NCBI RefSeq assembly: GCF_014467285.1
Contig: NZ_NKHR01000001.1
Span: forward strand, 365,844-429,843
Direction of reading: 5' to 3'
Length of the DNA stretch: 64,000 bases
From: Xenorhabdus sp014467285
GTDB taxonomy: Bacteria; Pseudomonadota; Gammaproteobacteria; Enterobacterales; Enterobacteriaceae
The translations under genes were made by a program, and so were the position numbers. The notes below the pieces were generated by a model. That model made no database searches. It was given only the letters and a program-made list of their open reading frames with translations, and was not told where the DNA came from. Below are positions 18,163 through 27,294 of this stretch, in pieces. Positions within the stretch are counted from its first letter, which is position 1. Each line of letters starts with the position of its first letter.

Positions 18163-18714
18163 ATGACCGCTAACGCACAACAACTCCAATTTATTAAAGA
18201 TAGTATCGAAACGATCCCTGATTACCCAAAAGCAGGCATACTTTTTCGTGACATTACCACATTGCTGGATAATCCTGCCGCATACCAAGCTACGATAGAT
18301 CTGTTGGTGGAGCGTTATCAGGGAAAAGGCATCACGAAAATTGTTGGTACTGAAGCTCGTGGTTTCTTATTTGGTGCTCCTGTCGCACTGCGCCTGGGTG
18401 TTGGTTTTGTCCCTGTTCGCAAAAAAGGCAAACTACCGCGTGAGACGTTAAGTGAAACTTACGATCTGGAATATGGCACCGATACATTGGAAATTCATAA
18501 AAGCAGCATCAATGAAGGAGACAAAGTTCTGGTTGTTGATGATCTTCTTGCAACGGGTGGCACCATTGAAGCAACGGTAAGCCTGATCCGCCGTTTGGGT
18601 GGTGAAGTGTCTGAAGCTGCCTTTATCATTGGGTTACCAGACTTAGGTGGCGTTGAGCGTTTGAAAAAGCAGGGCGTTGATAGCTACGCGATCATTGAAT
18701 TCTCTGGCCACTGA
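18163..18714 (+). CDS. apt: Adenine phosphoribosyltransferase
   Basis: A 183-residue enzyme making AMP from adenine and PRPP in purine salvage; length is identical to E. coli Apt. The PRPP-binding motif VLVVDDLLATGGT (about residues 122-134) and the flexible loop RKKGKLPRET are intact. A hairpin with CAGCCTC/GAGGCTG arms (18744-18769) follows the stop but lacks a T-run. dnaX follows in the conserved order. Confidence 0.97.
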   Translation: MTANAQQLQFIKDSIETIPDYPKAGILFRDITTLLDNPAAYQATIDLLVERYQGKGITKIVGTEARGFLFGAPVALRLGVGFVPVRKKGKLPRETLSETYDLEYGTDTLEIHKSSINEGDKVLVVDDLLATGGTIEATVSLIRRLGGEVSEAAFIIGLPDLGGVERLKKQGVDSYAIIEFSGH

Positions 18715-18811
18715 TTACTCCGATTTTTGCATTATTGGTACATCAGCCTCGCCGTTCATGGTGAGGCTGTGCTAGCATGATAGACAGTCATGTTCAATTT
18801 CTCCGGTATTC

Positions 18812-20770
18812 ATGAGCTATCAGGTACTTGCCCGTAAGTGGCGCCCACAAATATTTTCTGATGTAGTTGGTCAGCAACATGTGCTGACTGCACTGGCGAA
18901 TGGTCTTGAGCACCAGCGCCTCCATCACGCTTATCTTTTTTCCGGCACTCGAGGTGTAGGTAAAACCACAATCGCACGTCTGTTGGCAAAAGGACTGAAT
19001 TGCGAAACGGGTATTACAAAGACTCCGTGCGGTCAGTGTGCTAACTGTCTTGAAATTGAACAGGGGCGATTTGTCGATCTGATTGAAATCGATGCCGCTT
19101 CCCGAACGAAAGTAGAAGATACCCGCGAATTGCTGGACAATGTTCAGTATGCCCCTGCCCGAGGTCGTTTCAAGGTTTACCTTATCGACGAAGTTCACAT
19201 GCTTTCCCGCCATAGCTTCAATGCTTTGCTGAAGACGTTGGAAGAGCCGCCTGAACATGTGAAATTCCTTCTGGCAACGACAGATCCACAGAAATTGCCT
19301 GTGACTATTCTTTCACGCTGCTTGCAATTTCATCTGAAAGCGCTTGATGTAAACCAGATTAGTCTCCAGTTAGAACACGTCCTGCATGAAGAGCAGATAG
19401 AGAGTGATACCCGTGCCCGTCAGCTTCTTGCACGAGCGGCAGATGGCAGTCTGCGTGATGCCTTGAGTTTAACAGATCAGGCCATTGCTCTTGGTGGTGG
19501 AAAACTGACATCAGATATCGTCAGCCAGATGCTGGGAACACTGAATGATGATCAACCATTAGCGATAATTGAATCGCTCATTCGTGCTGATGGGCAACAA
19601 GTGATGGCTTTGGTTGAACAAGTGGCATCCCGTGGTGTGGATTGGGAGAATTTGCTGATCGAAATGTTGGCCCAGTTGCACCACATTGCCATGCTCCAGT
19701 TATTGCCCCAGCAACCTGAAAGTGAATCTTCTTCAACGGAAGGGCGTTTGCGTCTGCTGGCAAGGTCAATTTCTCCGACTGATTTGCAGCTTTATTATCA
19801 GGCAATACTGGTGGGGCGCAAAGAGCTCCCTTATGCGCCAGAGCGTCGGATGGGTGTTGAAATGGCACTATTGCGGGCTTTGGCATTCCATCCTAAGGCT
19901 ATCATTGATGAAACACCATTATCTGCTGTGGAAGTCCCTGTATTGCCAACAGGAGTTACACCAGCAGCAGCACCTGTAGCCCAGTTTTCTCCAAAAAATG
20001 AGGGAAATGGGCGAGACGAACAGAGATCGCCTCAACTAACAGGCTCGGCATCCACAACGAACAGCCCAACAGCAAAATTATTGCAGGCAAGGGATTCGCT
20101 GACTCGCCAGGGAAAGAGCCCACCAAAAAAGCCTGAGCCGGCAGAGTCTGCAAGGGCAAAGCCGGCAAGTTCGGCGCTGGAACGCTTGGTGGCCGTTGCT
20201 GAACAACGGCCTCAATCTTATATCCCTAAAGTGCGAGAGACTAAACCGGTAAAGAAAGAGGCATATCGTTGGCGGGCAACTAATGTTGAAGAAAAACAGC
20301 AGCCAGTCACGACGCCAAAAGCGATAAAAGCAGCGTTAGAACATGAGAAGACCGCAGAATTAGCAGAGAAATTGGCTATTGAATCGAAAGAGAGGGATTC
20401 ATGGGCCGCGGAAATTGATAAACTGCATATTCCTAAGTTGGTTCAGCAGGTAGCGCTGAATGCGTTTAAGGAACAGATTGGTGAAAATCAACTCTGTCTG
20501 CATTTACGTTCAAAACAGCGCCACCTTAATTCGGCGTCAGCACAGAAATCGTTGAGCGAAGCATTAAGTGAGTTGCATGGAAAACCTATTGAACTCAATA
20601 TCGTTGAAGATGATAATCCTGCGGTAAAAACGCCTTTGGAGTGGCGACAAGCCATTTATGAAGAAAAATTGGCACAAGCGCGCCAATCTATTATTTCGGA
20701 TAGAACGATTCAAACACTTCAGCAATTATTCGATGCAGAATTGGATGAAGAAAGTATCCGGCCTGTCTAA
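18812..20770 (+). CDS. dnaX: DNA polymerase III tau/gamma clamp-loader subunit
   Basis: A 652-residue tau subunit. Walker A is GTRGVGKTT (about residue 45), the zinc module has four Cys (NCETG...PCGQCANC, about 64-79), Walker B is LIDEVHMLS, and the sensor/arginine-finger region ILSRCLQF follows. Domains IV-V occupy the C-terminus and bind DnaB and polymerase alpha. A conserved frameshift site at 20125 would yield a truncated gamma of about 441 residues. The first ORF of a dnaX-ybaB-recR operon; a GCCACAG/CTGTGGC hairpin separates it from ybaB. Confidence 0.97.
   Translation: MSYQVLARKWRPQIFSDVVGQQHVLTALANGLEHQRLHHAYLFSGTRGVGKTTIARLLAKGLNCETGITKTPCGQCANCLEIEQGRFVDLIEIDAASRTKVEDTRELLDNVQYAPARGRFKVYLIDEVHMLSRHSFNALLKTLEEPPEHVKFLLATTDPQKLPVTILSRCLQFHLKALDVNQISLQLEHVLHEEQIESDTRARQLLARAADGSLRDALSLTDQAIALGGGKLTSDIVSQMLGTLNDDQPLAIIESLIRADGQQVMALVEQVASRGVDWENLLIEMLAQLHHIAMLQLLPQQPESESSSTEGRLRLLARSISPTDLQLYYQAILVGRKELPYAPERRMGVEMALLRALAFHPKAIIDETPLSAVEVPVLPTGVTPAAAPVAQFSPKNEGNGRDEQRSPQLTGSASTTNSPTAKLLQARDSLTRQGKSPPKKPEPAESARAKPASSALERLVAVAEQRPQSYIPKVRETKPVKKEAYRWRATNVEEKQQPVTTPKAIKAALEHEKTAELAEKLAIESKERDSWAAEIDKLHIPKLVQQVALNAFKEQIGENQLCLHLRSKQRHLNSASAQKSLSEALSELHGKPIELNIVEDDNPAVKTPLEWRQAIYEEKLAQARQSIISDRTIQTLQQLFDAELDEESIRPV
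20109..20166 (+). promoter_or_regulatory. Programmed -1 frameshift site in dnaX
   Basis: The heptamer A AAA AAG occupies 20125-20131, in the required frame (Lys codons 439-440). A Shine-Dalgarno-like AGGGA lies 11 nt upstream (20109-20113). Downstream, GCCGGC arms at 20137-20142 and 20161-20166 can form a stem-loop, and a smaller GCAG-CTGC hairpin lies between them. After slipping to the -1 frame the reading continues GCC then TGA (20134-20136). This is the E. coli arrangement that makes gamma and tau from one gene. Confidence 0.9.
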
Positions 20771-20820
20771 CCGCCACAGTGTACCTTATTATGCTGTGGC
20801 TCTAGCGAAGAGAGAGAATT

Positions 20821-21150
20821 ATGTTTGGTAAAGGTGGTTTGGGCAATTTGATGAAACAGGCCCAGCAGATGCAAGAAAAAATGCAGAAAATGCAGGAAGA
20901 AATTGCAAGTCTGGAAGTGACGGGTGAATCTGGCGCGGGTCTGGTTAAAGTGACTATTAATGGTGCACACAACTGCCGCCGTATTGAAATCGATCCAAGC
21001 CTGATGGACGATGACAAAGATATGCTGGAAGATCTGATTGCTGCTGCTTTCAATGATGCGGCTCGCCGTATTGAAGAAACCCAGAAAGAAAAAATGGCAA
21101 GTGTTTCCAGCGGAATGCAATTACCGCCTGGCTTTAAGATGCCATTCTAA
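20821..21150 (+). CDS. ybaB: Nucleoid-associated protein YbaB/EbfC
   Basis: A 109-residue YbaB/EbfC protein that binds DNA as a dimer. The Met/Gln-rich N-terminal helix (LMKQAQQMQEKMQKMQEEI) and the core VKVTINGAHNCRRIEIDPSLM are typical. It sits between dnaX and recR in the near-universal order; the last base of its stop codon is the first base of the recR ATG, indicating translational coupling. A GAGAGAG site precedes the ATG. Confidence 0.96.
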   Translation: MFGKGGLGNLMKQAQQMQEKMQKMQEEIASLEVTGESGAGLVKVTINGAHNCRRIEIDPSLMDDDKDMLEDLIAAAFNDAARRIEETQKEKMASVSSGMQLPPGFKMPF

Positions 21151-21758
21151 TGCAAACCAGCCCTCTTCTTGAATCGCTGATGGAAGCGCTACGTTGTTTA
21201 CCCGGCGTAGGCCCTAAATCTGCGCAGCGGATGGCATTTCATCTATTGCAGCGGGAACGCAGTGGTGGAATGCGGCTGGCGCAGGCATTAACGCGAGCGA
21301 TGTCTGAAATTGGTCACTGTCAGGATTGCCGGACATTCACTGAACAGGAACAATGCACTATTTGTGCCAATCCCCGTCGTCAGCAGAATGGGCAGATTTG
21401 TGTGGTAGAAAGCCCGGCTGATATTCATGCCATTGAGCAGACAGGTCAGTTTGCAGGGCGTTACTTTGTCCTGATGGGGCACTTATCGCCTCTGGATGGC
21501 ATTGGGCCAATGGATATTGGTTTGGATCGTTTAGAAGAACGATTATCTTCTGAAACATTGTCAGAAATTATTTTGGCAACGAATCCAACGGTCGAAGGAG
21601 AGGCGACCGCAAACTATATTGCAGAAATGTGTTCGCAGTATGGTGTGACAGCCAGCCGAATCGCTCACGGTGTTCCTGTTGGCGGTGAACTTGAAATGGT
21701 GGATGGTACAACGCTATCCCATTCGCTGGCTGGCCGCCAAAAAATCACTCAAGTGTGA
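21150..21758 (+). CDS. recR: Recombination mediator RecR
   Basis: A 202-residue RecR acting with RecF/RecO to load RecA at gaps. The helix-hairpin-helix LRCLPGVGPKSAQRMAFHLLQ (about 14-35), C4 zinc finger CQDC-N8-CTIC (about 57-72) and Toprim segment VVESPADIHAIEQTGQF with the downstream ATNPTVEGEAT are intact. The ATG overlaps the ybaB stop by one base. Transcription ends at the hairpin overlapping its stop. Confidence 0.97.
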   Translation: MQTSPLLESLMEALRCLPGVGPKSAQRMAFHLLQRERSGGMRLAQALTRAMSEIGHCQDCRTFTEQEQCTICANPRRQQNGQICVVESPADIHAIEQTGQFAGRYFVLMGHLSPLDGIGPMDIGLDRLEERLSSETLSEIILATNPTVEGEATANYIAEMCSQYGVTASRIAHGVPVGGELEMVDGTTLSHSLAGRQKITQV

Positions 21759-21764
21759 TTTTTT
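21739..21764 (+). terminator. Terminator at the 3' end of recR
   Basis: A 10-bp stem (AAAAAATCAC 21739-21748, GTGATTTTTT 21755-21764) with a six-base loop overlaps the last recR codons and stop. Confidence 0.8.
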
Positions 21765-21872
21765 CCAATTCTTTGTAGTAAATTCAAATGGATGGTGTTG
21801 CAGAATATGCCACCATCCATAATACATTTACACGTTGGCTGGATTAATTTTACATTATTCTTGTTGTTCTAA

Positions 21873-21901
21873 CTTGAAACCCTCCGGATCTATCCCCATC
21901 T
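21873..21901 (+). promoter_or_regulatory. Sigma32 heat-shock promoter of htpG
   Basis: CTTGAAA (21873-21879) and CCCCATCT (21894-21901) are spaced 14 bp apart, a very close match to the RpoH consensus. It lies about 55 bp before the htpG ATG, so heat induction is expected. Confidence 0.88.
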
Positions 21902-21955
21902 GATTGCTATCGTCCGATTTTACATATCTGAACTGGATTTAGATTGAGGTAATAA

Positions 21956-23851
21956 ATGAACATGAAAGATCAGGAAACCCGTGGATTTCAGTCCGAAGTC
22001 AAACAGCTTTTGCAGTTGATGATCCATTCTCTCTATTCCAACAAAGAAATTTTCCTCCGTGAATTGATTTCAAACGCATCTGATGCGGCAGACAAATTAC
22101 GTTTCCGTGCATTATCCGCGCCTGAACTGTATGAAAATGATGGCGAATTACGTGTGCGTCTGGCTGTTGATAAAGAGCAAAAAACCATCACCATCAGTGA
22201 TAATGGTATCGGTATGTCCCGCGATGAAGTGATTGATAATCTTGGAACAATTGCAAAATCCGGTACTAAAGCATTTCTTGAATCCATCGGTTCTGATCAG
22301 GCAAAAGACAGCCAATTGATTGGTCAATTTGGTGTAGGTTTCTACTCTGCGTTCATCGTTGCGGATAAAGTGACTGTACGTACCCGTGCAGCGGGTGCGG
22401 CGGCTGAACAAGGCGTGTTCTGGGAGTCCACCGGTGAAGGTGATTACACCGTTGCAGATATTGAAAAAGCAGGACGTGGTACAGAAATCACCCTGCATTT
22501 GCGTGATGGGGAAAGTGAATTCCTCAATGACTGGCGTCTGCGTTCAATCATCGGTAAATATTCTGATCACATTGCCTTACCGGTTGAAATCGAAACACAA
22601 ACTAAAAACGAAGAAGACGATTCGGTCACCGTTACATGGGAAAAAATCAACAAAGCCCAAGCCTTGTGGACTCGCGGTAAAGCAGAAATCAGTGATGAGG
22701 AATACCAAGAGTTTTATAAACATATTTCCCATGATTTTACCGATTCTCTGACCTGGAGTCATAACCGCGTTGAAGGTAAGCAGGAATATACCAGCCTGTT
22801 ATATATTCCTTCCCAGGCACCGTGGGATATGTGGAACCGTGAACATAAACATGGCCTGAAACTGTATGTACAGCGTGTATTCATCATGGATGAAGCTGAT
22901 CAGTTCATGCCAAACTATCTGCGTTTTGTTCGTGGCCTGATCGACTCCAACGATCTGCCATTGAATGTTTCTCGTGAAATACTGCAAGACAGCACAATCA
23001 CTCGCAACTTGCGCAGCGCGTTGACCAAACGTGTATTGCAGATGCTGGATAAACTGGCAAAAGACGATGCAGAAAAATACCAGACTTTCTGGCAGCAATT
23101 TGGATTAGTGCTGAAAGAAGGGCCTGCTGAAGATAGCTCAAACAAGGAGGCTATCGCCAAATTGCTGCGTTTTGCGACAACGCACGATGATGGTTCGGCA
23201 CAAACCGTTTCTCTGGAAGAGTACATCGGCCGCATGGCAGAAGGGCAGGAGAAGATTTATTACATTACTGCGGATAGCTACGCTGCGGCGAAGAATAGCC
23301 CACATCTGGAGCTGTTCCGCAAGAAAGGTATTGAAGTTCTGCTGCTGTCTGACCGTATCGATGAATGGATGATGAGTTATCTGACTGAATTCGACGGTAA
23401 ATCATTCCAATCTGTTAGCAAGGCTGATGAATCCCTTGACAAATTGGCGGATGAAAACAAATCTGAGCAGGAAGAAGCAGATAAAAAACTGGAGCCGTTC
23501 GTTGAACGTGTGAAGACATTGCTGGGTGAGCGTGTGAAGGAAGTGAAGTTAACTCATCGCCTGACAGATACACCAGCAATCGTAACAACCGATGCTAATG
23601 GAATGAGCACCCAAATGGCGAAGCTGTTTGCTGCTGCCGGTCAATCTATGCCAGAAGTAAGCTATAACTTTGAGCTGAACCCAGAACATAATTTGGTTAA
23701 AAAGGCGGCTGATATTGAAGATGAGATGCAGTTTGCTGATTGGATAGAATTGCTGCTGGATCAAGCACTGTTTGCAGAACGTGGCACATTAGATGATCCA
23801 AACCAATTCATTCGTAGAATGAATCAATTATTATTAGCTGAAAAAGCTTAA
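21956..23851 (+). CDS. htpG: Molecular chaperone HtpG (bacterial Hsp90)
   Basis: A 631-residue ATP-dependent chaperone dimer. The N-terminal GHKL ATPase shows IFLRELISNASDAADKLR, DNGIGM and GQFGVGFYSAF; the middle domain has LPLNVSREILQ with the catalytic Arg; and a C-terminal dimer domain ends in RRMNQLL. It lacks the eukaryotic MEEVD tail, as expected. The start has GAGG about 7 nt upstream; the E. coli protein begins two codons later. A sigma32 promoter precedes it and a strong hairpin terminates it. Confidence 0.97.
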   Translation: MNMKDQETRGFQSEVKQLLQLMIHSLYSNKEIFLRELISNASDAADKLRFRALSAPELYENDGELRVRLAVDKEQKTITISDNGIGMSRDEVIDNLGTIAKSGTKAFLESIGSDQAKDSQLIGQFGVGFYSAFIVADKVTVRTRAAGAAAEQGVFWESTGEGDYTVADIEKAGRGTEITLHLRDGESEFLNDWRLRSIIGKYSDHIALPVEIETQTKNEEDDSVTVTWEKINKAQALWTRGKAEISDEEYQEFYKHISHDFTDSLTWSHNRVEGKQEYTSLLYIPSQAPWDMWNREHKHGLKLYVQRVFIMDEADQFMPNYLRFVRGLIDSNDLPLNVSREILQDSTITRNLRSALTKRVLQMLDKLAKDDAEKYQTFWQQFGLVLKEGPAEDSSNKEAIAKLLRFATTHDDGSAQTVSLEEYIGRMAEGQEKIYYITADSYAAAKNSPHLELFRKKGIEVLLLSDRIDEWMMSYLTEFDGKSFQSVSKADESLDKLADENKSEQEEADKKLEPFVERVKTLLGERVKEVKLTHRLTDTPAIVTTDANGMSTQMAKLFAAAGQSMPEVSYNFELNPEHNLVKKAADIEDEMQFADWIELLLDQALFAERGTLDDPNQFIRRMNQLLLAEKA

Positions 23852-23871
23852 TCTCGTCGAGATTATGATAA

Positions 23872-23915
23872 AAAACCACGCTTCAGCGGAAAATGGAGCG
23901 TGGTTTATTTTTTTA
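23872..23915 (+). terminator. Terminator of htpG
   Basis: A 12-bp stem with one G-T pair (AACCACGCTTCA 23874-23885, TGGAGCGTGGTT 23894-23905) is followed by a T-run. Confidence 0.9.
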
Positions 23916-24023
23916 TAATGCGAAAACGTTTACCTGTGTTCTTGAGCCATGCCCTATTCAAATGTTATGGTGGTACGTTTTCTTTAAAAAATACGAAAAG
24001 CAAATAGCAAGGGGATTTACGCA

Positions 24024-24671
24024 ATGCGTATTATTCTGCTGGGCGCACCAGGCGCCGGTAAGGGGACTCAGGCGCAATTTATCATGGAGAAATATGGGAT
24101 CCCTCAGATTTCAACAGGTGATATGCTGCGTGCCGCAGTTAAAGCTGGCACAGAGTTGGGTTTGAAAGCAAAAGAATTGATGGATAATGGCAAGCTGGTC
24201 ACTGATGAACTGGTTATTGCCTTGGTTGAAGAGCGCATCAAACAAGATGACTGCCGTAATGGCTTCTTGTTGGATGGGTTCCCACGTACCATTCCACAGG
24301 CTGATGCCATGAAAGCAGCGGGTATCAAGATTGATTCTGTTCTGGAATTTGATGTTCCTGATGAAATCATTGTTGAACGTATTATTGGTCGCCGTGTACA
24401 CGCGCCATCGGGCCGTGTTTACCATATCAGATTCAACCCACCAAAAGTGGAAAACAAAGATGACGTTACTGGTGAAGAACTGACCATTCGTAAAGATGAT
24501 CAGGAAGACACTGTTCGCAAACGTCTGGTTGAATACCATGCGCAAACGGCACCTCTGGTTTCTTACTACCAAAAAGAAGCGCAGGCAGGTAACACAGAAT
24601 ACTTTAAACTTGATGGTACACGTCAGGTATCTGAAGTCAGCGCAGAATTGACCAAAATTCTGGGTGAGTGA
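24024..24671 (+). CDS. adk: Adenylate kinase
   Basis: A 215-residue enzyme interconverting ATP + AMP and 2 ADP. The P-loop GAPGAGKGT is at residues 7-15, with the AMP-binding region STGDMLRAAV, DGFPRT and the LID domain GRRVHAPSGRVYHIRFNPP. The LID lacks the zinc Cys cluster, as in other enterobacteria. Monocistronic between htpG and hemH, each with its own terminator. Confidence 0.97.
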   Translation: MRIILLGAPGAGKGTQAQFIMEKYGIPQISTGDMLRAAVKAGTELGLKAKELMDNGKLVTDELVIALVEERIKQDDCRNGFLLDGFPRTIPQADAMKAAGIKIDSVLEFDVPDEIIVERIIGRRVHAPSGRVYHIRFNPPKVENKDDVTGEELTIRKDDQEDTVRKRLVEYHAQTAPLVSYYQKEAQAGNTEYFKLDGTRQVSEVSAELTKILGE

Positions 24672-24697
24672 TTTAGTGTATTCTTGAATTGTTGGAA

Positions 24698-24727
24698 CAG
24701 GCGGTATTTATGCCGCCTGACTTTTTT
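24698..24727 (+). terminator. Terminator of adk
   Basis: A CAGGCGG/CCGCCTG stem (24698-24704, 24713-24719) is followed by a run of T residues. Confidence 0.88.
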
Positions 24728-24832
24728 GCACTCTACCGCGCTCTATGAGAAATTCACTCCATGAAATGTTATATGTGACTATAACTCATGTTTTATACTG
24801 GATTGTCAGTCAATTAAATGGAGTACTGAGGA

Positions 24833-25810
24833 ATGAGTAGCAAGAAGTATGGTGTTGTATTGGTCAATCTTGGTACGCCGGACGCACCAACGCCAGCAGC
24901 GATTAGGCGTTATCTGGCTCAGTTTCTGAGTGACAGAAGGGTGGTTGATATCCCCCCACTGATTTGGAAGCCGATACTGTACGGGCTTATTCTTCCTTTC
25001 CGTTCTTCTCGTGTTGCTAAACTTTACCAAGAAATTTGGATGGAAGAGGGTTCTCCTCTGCTGGTTCATGGCCGCCGTCAGCAGAAATTGCTGAGTGAAA
25101 AATTGGCGGGTATTCCCGTTGTTTTGGGAATGACCTACGGCTCACCTTCTTTATCTCAGGCAGTAGATAGTTTGTTGCAACAAGATATTGATGATTTAAT
25201 TATATTGCCGCTTTATCCTCAATATTCCAGCACAACATCAGCAGCGGTATTTGATCGCATTAGTAAGATATTGAAGGGATATCGTACAATCCCTACGCTG
25301 CATTTTATTCGTAGCTATGCCTCACATCCTGCTTATATTGCCGCGTTAAGGGAATCCATTGAAGAGAGTTTTACAAAACATGGTCAGCCTGATCGTCTAA
25401 TCCTTTCTTATCATGGTATTCCCGAGCGTCTGGCAACAATAGGAGATGTTTATCCGCAGGATTGCAAAGTGACGACTCAACTCTTAGTTCAAACCTTAGC
25501 TCAAACATTGGACTATCCGGCAGATAAAATCATGATGACGTATCAGTCTCGTTTTGGTCGCTTACCGTGGTTATCACCCTATACAGACAAAACAATGGCA
25601 TCATTGCCAGAACAAGGCGTGGAGCATGTTCAAGTGATATGTCCGGGATTTTCAGCCGATTGTTTGGAAACATTGGAAGAAATTAAGCAACAGAATAAAA
25701 CTATCTTTTTGAATGCAGGTGGGAAAAAGTTTGAATATATCTCTGCACTTAATGATAATGAGCGCCATATTTCGTTGTTCGAAAATTTGGTAAATAATAT
25801 CATTCAATAA
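24833..25810 (+). CDS. hemH: Ferrochelatase
   Basis: A 325-residue enzyme inserting Fe2+ into protoporphyrin IX, the last step of haem synthesis, at the inner membrane surface. Motifs include VLVNLGTPDAPT, PLYPQYSSTT, the catalytic His in LILSYHGIPE and the conserved Glu in SADCLETLEE. No C-terminal iron-sulfur Cys cluster is present, as in E. coli. A nested dyad follows the stop (GCTTG/CAAGC around ACTCAC/GTGAGT, 25819-25860) but has no T-run. In E. coli aes lies next; here fepE does. Confidence 0.96.
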   Translation: MSSKKYGVVLVNLGTPDAPTPAAIRRYLAQFLSDRRVVDIPPLIWKPILYGLILPFRSSRVAKLYQEIWMEEGSPLLVHGRRQQKLLSEKLAGIPVVLGMTYGSPSLSQAVDSLLQQDIDDLIILPLYPQYSSTTSAAVFDRISKILKGYRTIPTLHFIRSYASHPAYIAALRESIEESFTKHGQPDRLILSYHGIPERLATIGDVYPQDCKVTTQLLVQTLAQTLDYPADKIMMTYQSRFGRLPWLSPYTDKTMASLPEQGVEHVQVICPGFSADCLETLEEIKQQNKTIFLNAGGKKFEYISALNDNERHISLFENLVNNIIQ

Positions 25811-25976
25811 GTTGCAACTGCTTGTTATAGGGGAATGACTCACAGGGTGAGTGGCAAGCATTGTTGGTTGTATAATTTTTAAGAATACTGTTTTTAATCA
25901 ATGAGTACTGTGAGCAAGAGAGAAGCTCGCGTATCATCAATGAAAAGCAAAACTATTTGGATTGGATATATAGATA

Positions 25977-27080
25977 ATGAGTGACAAACCTATTAAACAC
26001 CCCGATTTTTATGAAGAACATTCAAATTATTACCATCCTGCGCAGGAAGATGAAATCGATTTGTTTGAGCTATTTTCCGTACTCTTCCAATCAAAATATT
26101 TGATAATTGCAGTCTCGTTTGTTTTTGCGGTTGTTGGTTTCGGTGTTGCATCATTTATGCCACAGAAATGGACCAGTACTGCTGCGGTGGTTAAACCGGG
26201 GTTGGAAGAGTTTCAGCCATTGAAAAATGCTTTGACAGGGTTGCACGTTCTGAACCTTGAGCCGAAAGTGACAGAAGAGTCCCTATATCAGCGTTTTATT
26301 GAAAACTATAACTCGCGTGTATTGCGGGAAGAATATTTGGTCAATACCGATTACTTTAAGACCTTGCTTGCCAGGAATAATGATATTTCCGAGCAGGAAA
26401 AAAGAAGGTTAATCGAGAAAATTGTCAATAAAAACATCTCTGCATCATTGCCTAAGAAAGATGATGAAGATAATGAATCCACACTTTCTTTCAGTGCAGA
26501 TAACTCAAAGGATTCTTACAATCTGTTGACGGGCTATATCAGATTTGTCTCTTCGGTTGTTCGTAATCAAATAAAAGATGAACTTACTGACATGGTTCAT
26601 CAGAAACTGGAATATTCGCAGAAGCTTTATGCTATCGATTTGGAACGTATCGCCAATATGCGCAGTGTAAATATTGAGCGATTGAAATATGCAATTTCTA
26701 TTGCTGACTCGGCAGGTGTTAAGAAACCTGTATCCAATGGTGGGGCAATGATCAAGGATGACCCGGATTATTCGATTGCATTGGGCTCTGATGCTTTGCA
26801 ACGTAAACTGCAAATTACTGAAGAAATTACCGATCCAACAAAAATTGATGCTGATTTGCGTAACCGCCAGCTATATATCAAAAATCTGGAAAAAATAAAT
26901 GTCAACACGGTTAATTTTGAACCATTCAAATTTATGCAGGAACCTTATGAACCGACATCAAAAGACTCACCTAAGCGTTTATTGATCCTGATTGGTGCGG
27001 GTTTTATCGGATTTATTCTTTCTGTTATGTTTGTTTTGCTGCATCACATGGTACGTAGTCGCCAGAAACAAGCAGCTTAA
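25977..27080 (+). CDS. fepE: FepE-like Wzz family O-antigen chain-length regulator
   Basis: A 367-residue polysaccharide co-polymerase that sets very long O-antigen modal length in the inner membrane. A cytosolic N-tail with EDEIDLFELFSVLF precedes membrane helix 1 (about 42-61) and the PQKWTSTAAVV motif; a long coiled periplasmic domain contains AGVKKPV-N and DDPDYSIALGSDAL; helix 2 (about 335-358) and a basic tail end it. FepE-specific positions agree, rather than WzzB. In E. coli fepE lies with the enterobactin genes, so placement between hemH and gsk is lineage-specific. The ribosome site is weak. Confidence 0.88.
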   Translation: MSDKPIKHPDFYEEHSNYYHPAQEDEIDLFELFSVLFQSKYLIIAVSFVFAVVGFGVASFMPQKWTSTAAVVKPGLEEFQPLKNALTGLHVLNLEPKVTEESLYQRFIENYNSRVLREEYLVNTDYFKTLLARNNDISEQEKRRLIEKIVNKNISASLPKKDDEDNESTLSFSADNSKDSYNLLTGYIRFVSSVVRNQIKDELTDMVHQKLEYSQKLYAIDLERIANMRSVNIERLKYAISIADSAGVKKPVSNGGAMIKDDPDYSIALGSDALQRKLQITEEITDPTKIDADLRNRQLYIKNLEKINVNTVNFEPFKFMQEPYEPTSKDSPKRLLILIGAGFIGFILSVMFVLLHHMVRSRQKQAA

Positions 27081-27098
27081 CATGATAATCTATCCAAT

Positions 27099-27143
27099 AG
27101 ATTTCAAGTTGCAGCGCAGCCAATAAAGCGGTTACTTGAAAGC
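27099..27143. repeat. Short copy of an interspersed palindromic repeat
   Basis: TTTCAAGT (27103-27110) and ACTTGAAA (27134-27141) flank GC-rich core words GCAGCGCAGCCAATAAAGCGG. From memory, similar elements with arms reading TTTCAAGTTGCAGC and CAACTTGAAAG are scattered in Photorhabdus, Xenorhabdus and related genomes. This copy looks internally shortened. It lies between fepE and its terminator. Confidence 0.5.
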
Positions 27144-27164
27144 TAAATCATATCGCTAATATCC

Positions 27165-27204
27165 GGCAGCCAATGTTATTGCAACATTGGCTGCCTGTGT
27201 TTTT
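27165..27204 (+). terminator. Terminator of fepE
   Basis: A perfect 13-bp stem (GGCAGCCAATGTT 27165-27177, AACATTGGCTGCC 27183-27195) is followed by TGTGTTTTT. Confidence 0.88.
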
Positions 27205-27294
27205 GTCGTGTTGTTTTTTGTTCTGTCCCAGTATTGTGTCACACCATATTGTGCTAACATGCCGCATATTTTGGCTCTATAACAGCAATTAATT

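Noticed and set aside
19956..20168. Minus-strand frames within dnaX
   Set aside because: They overlap a well-conserved gene and have no ribosome site or family similarity; they reflect codon bias of the sense strand.
22386..22751. 121-codon plus-strand frame inside htpG
   Set aside because: It is the +1 shadow of htpG; the htpG frame is conserved throughout.
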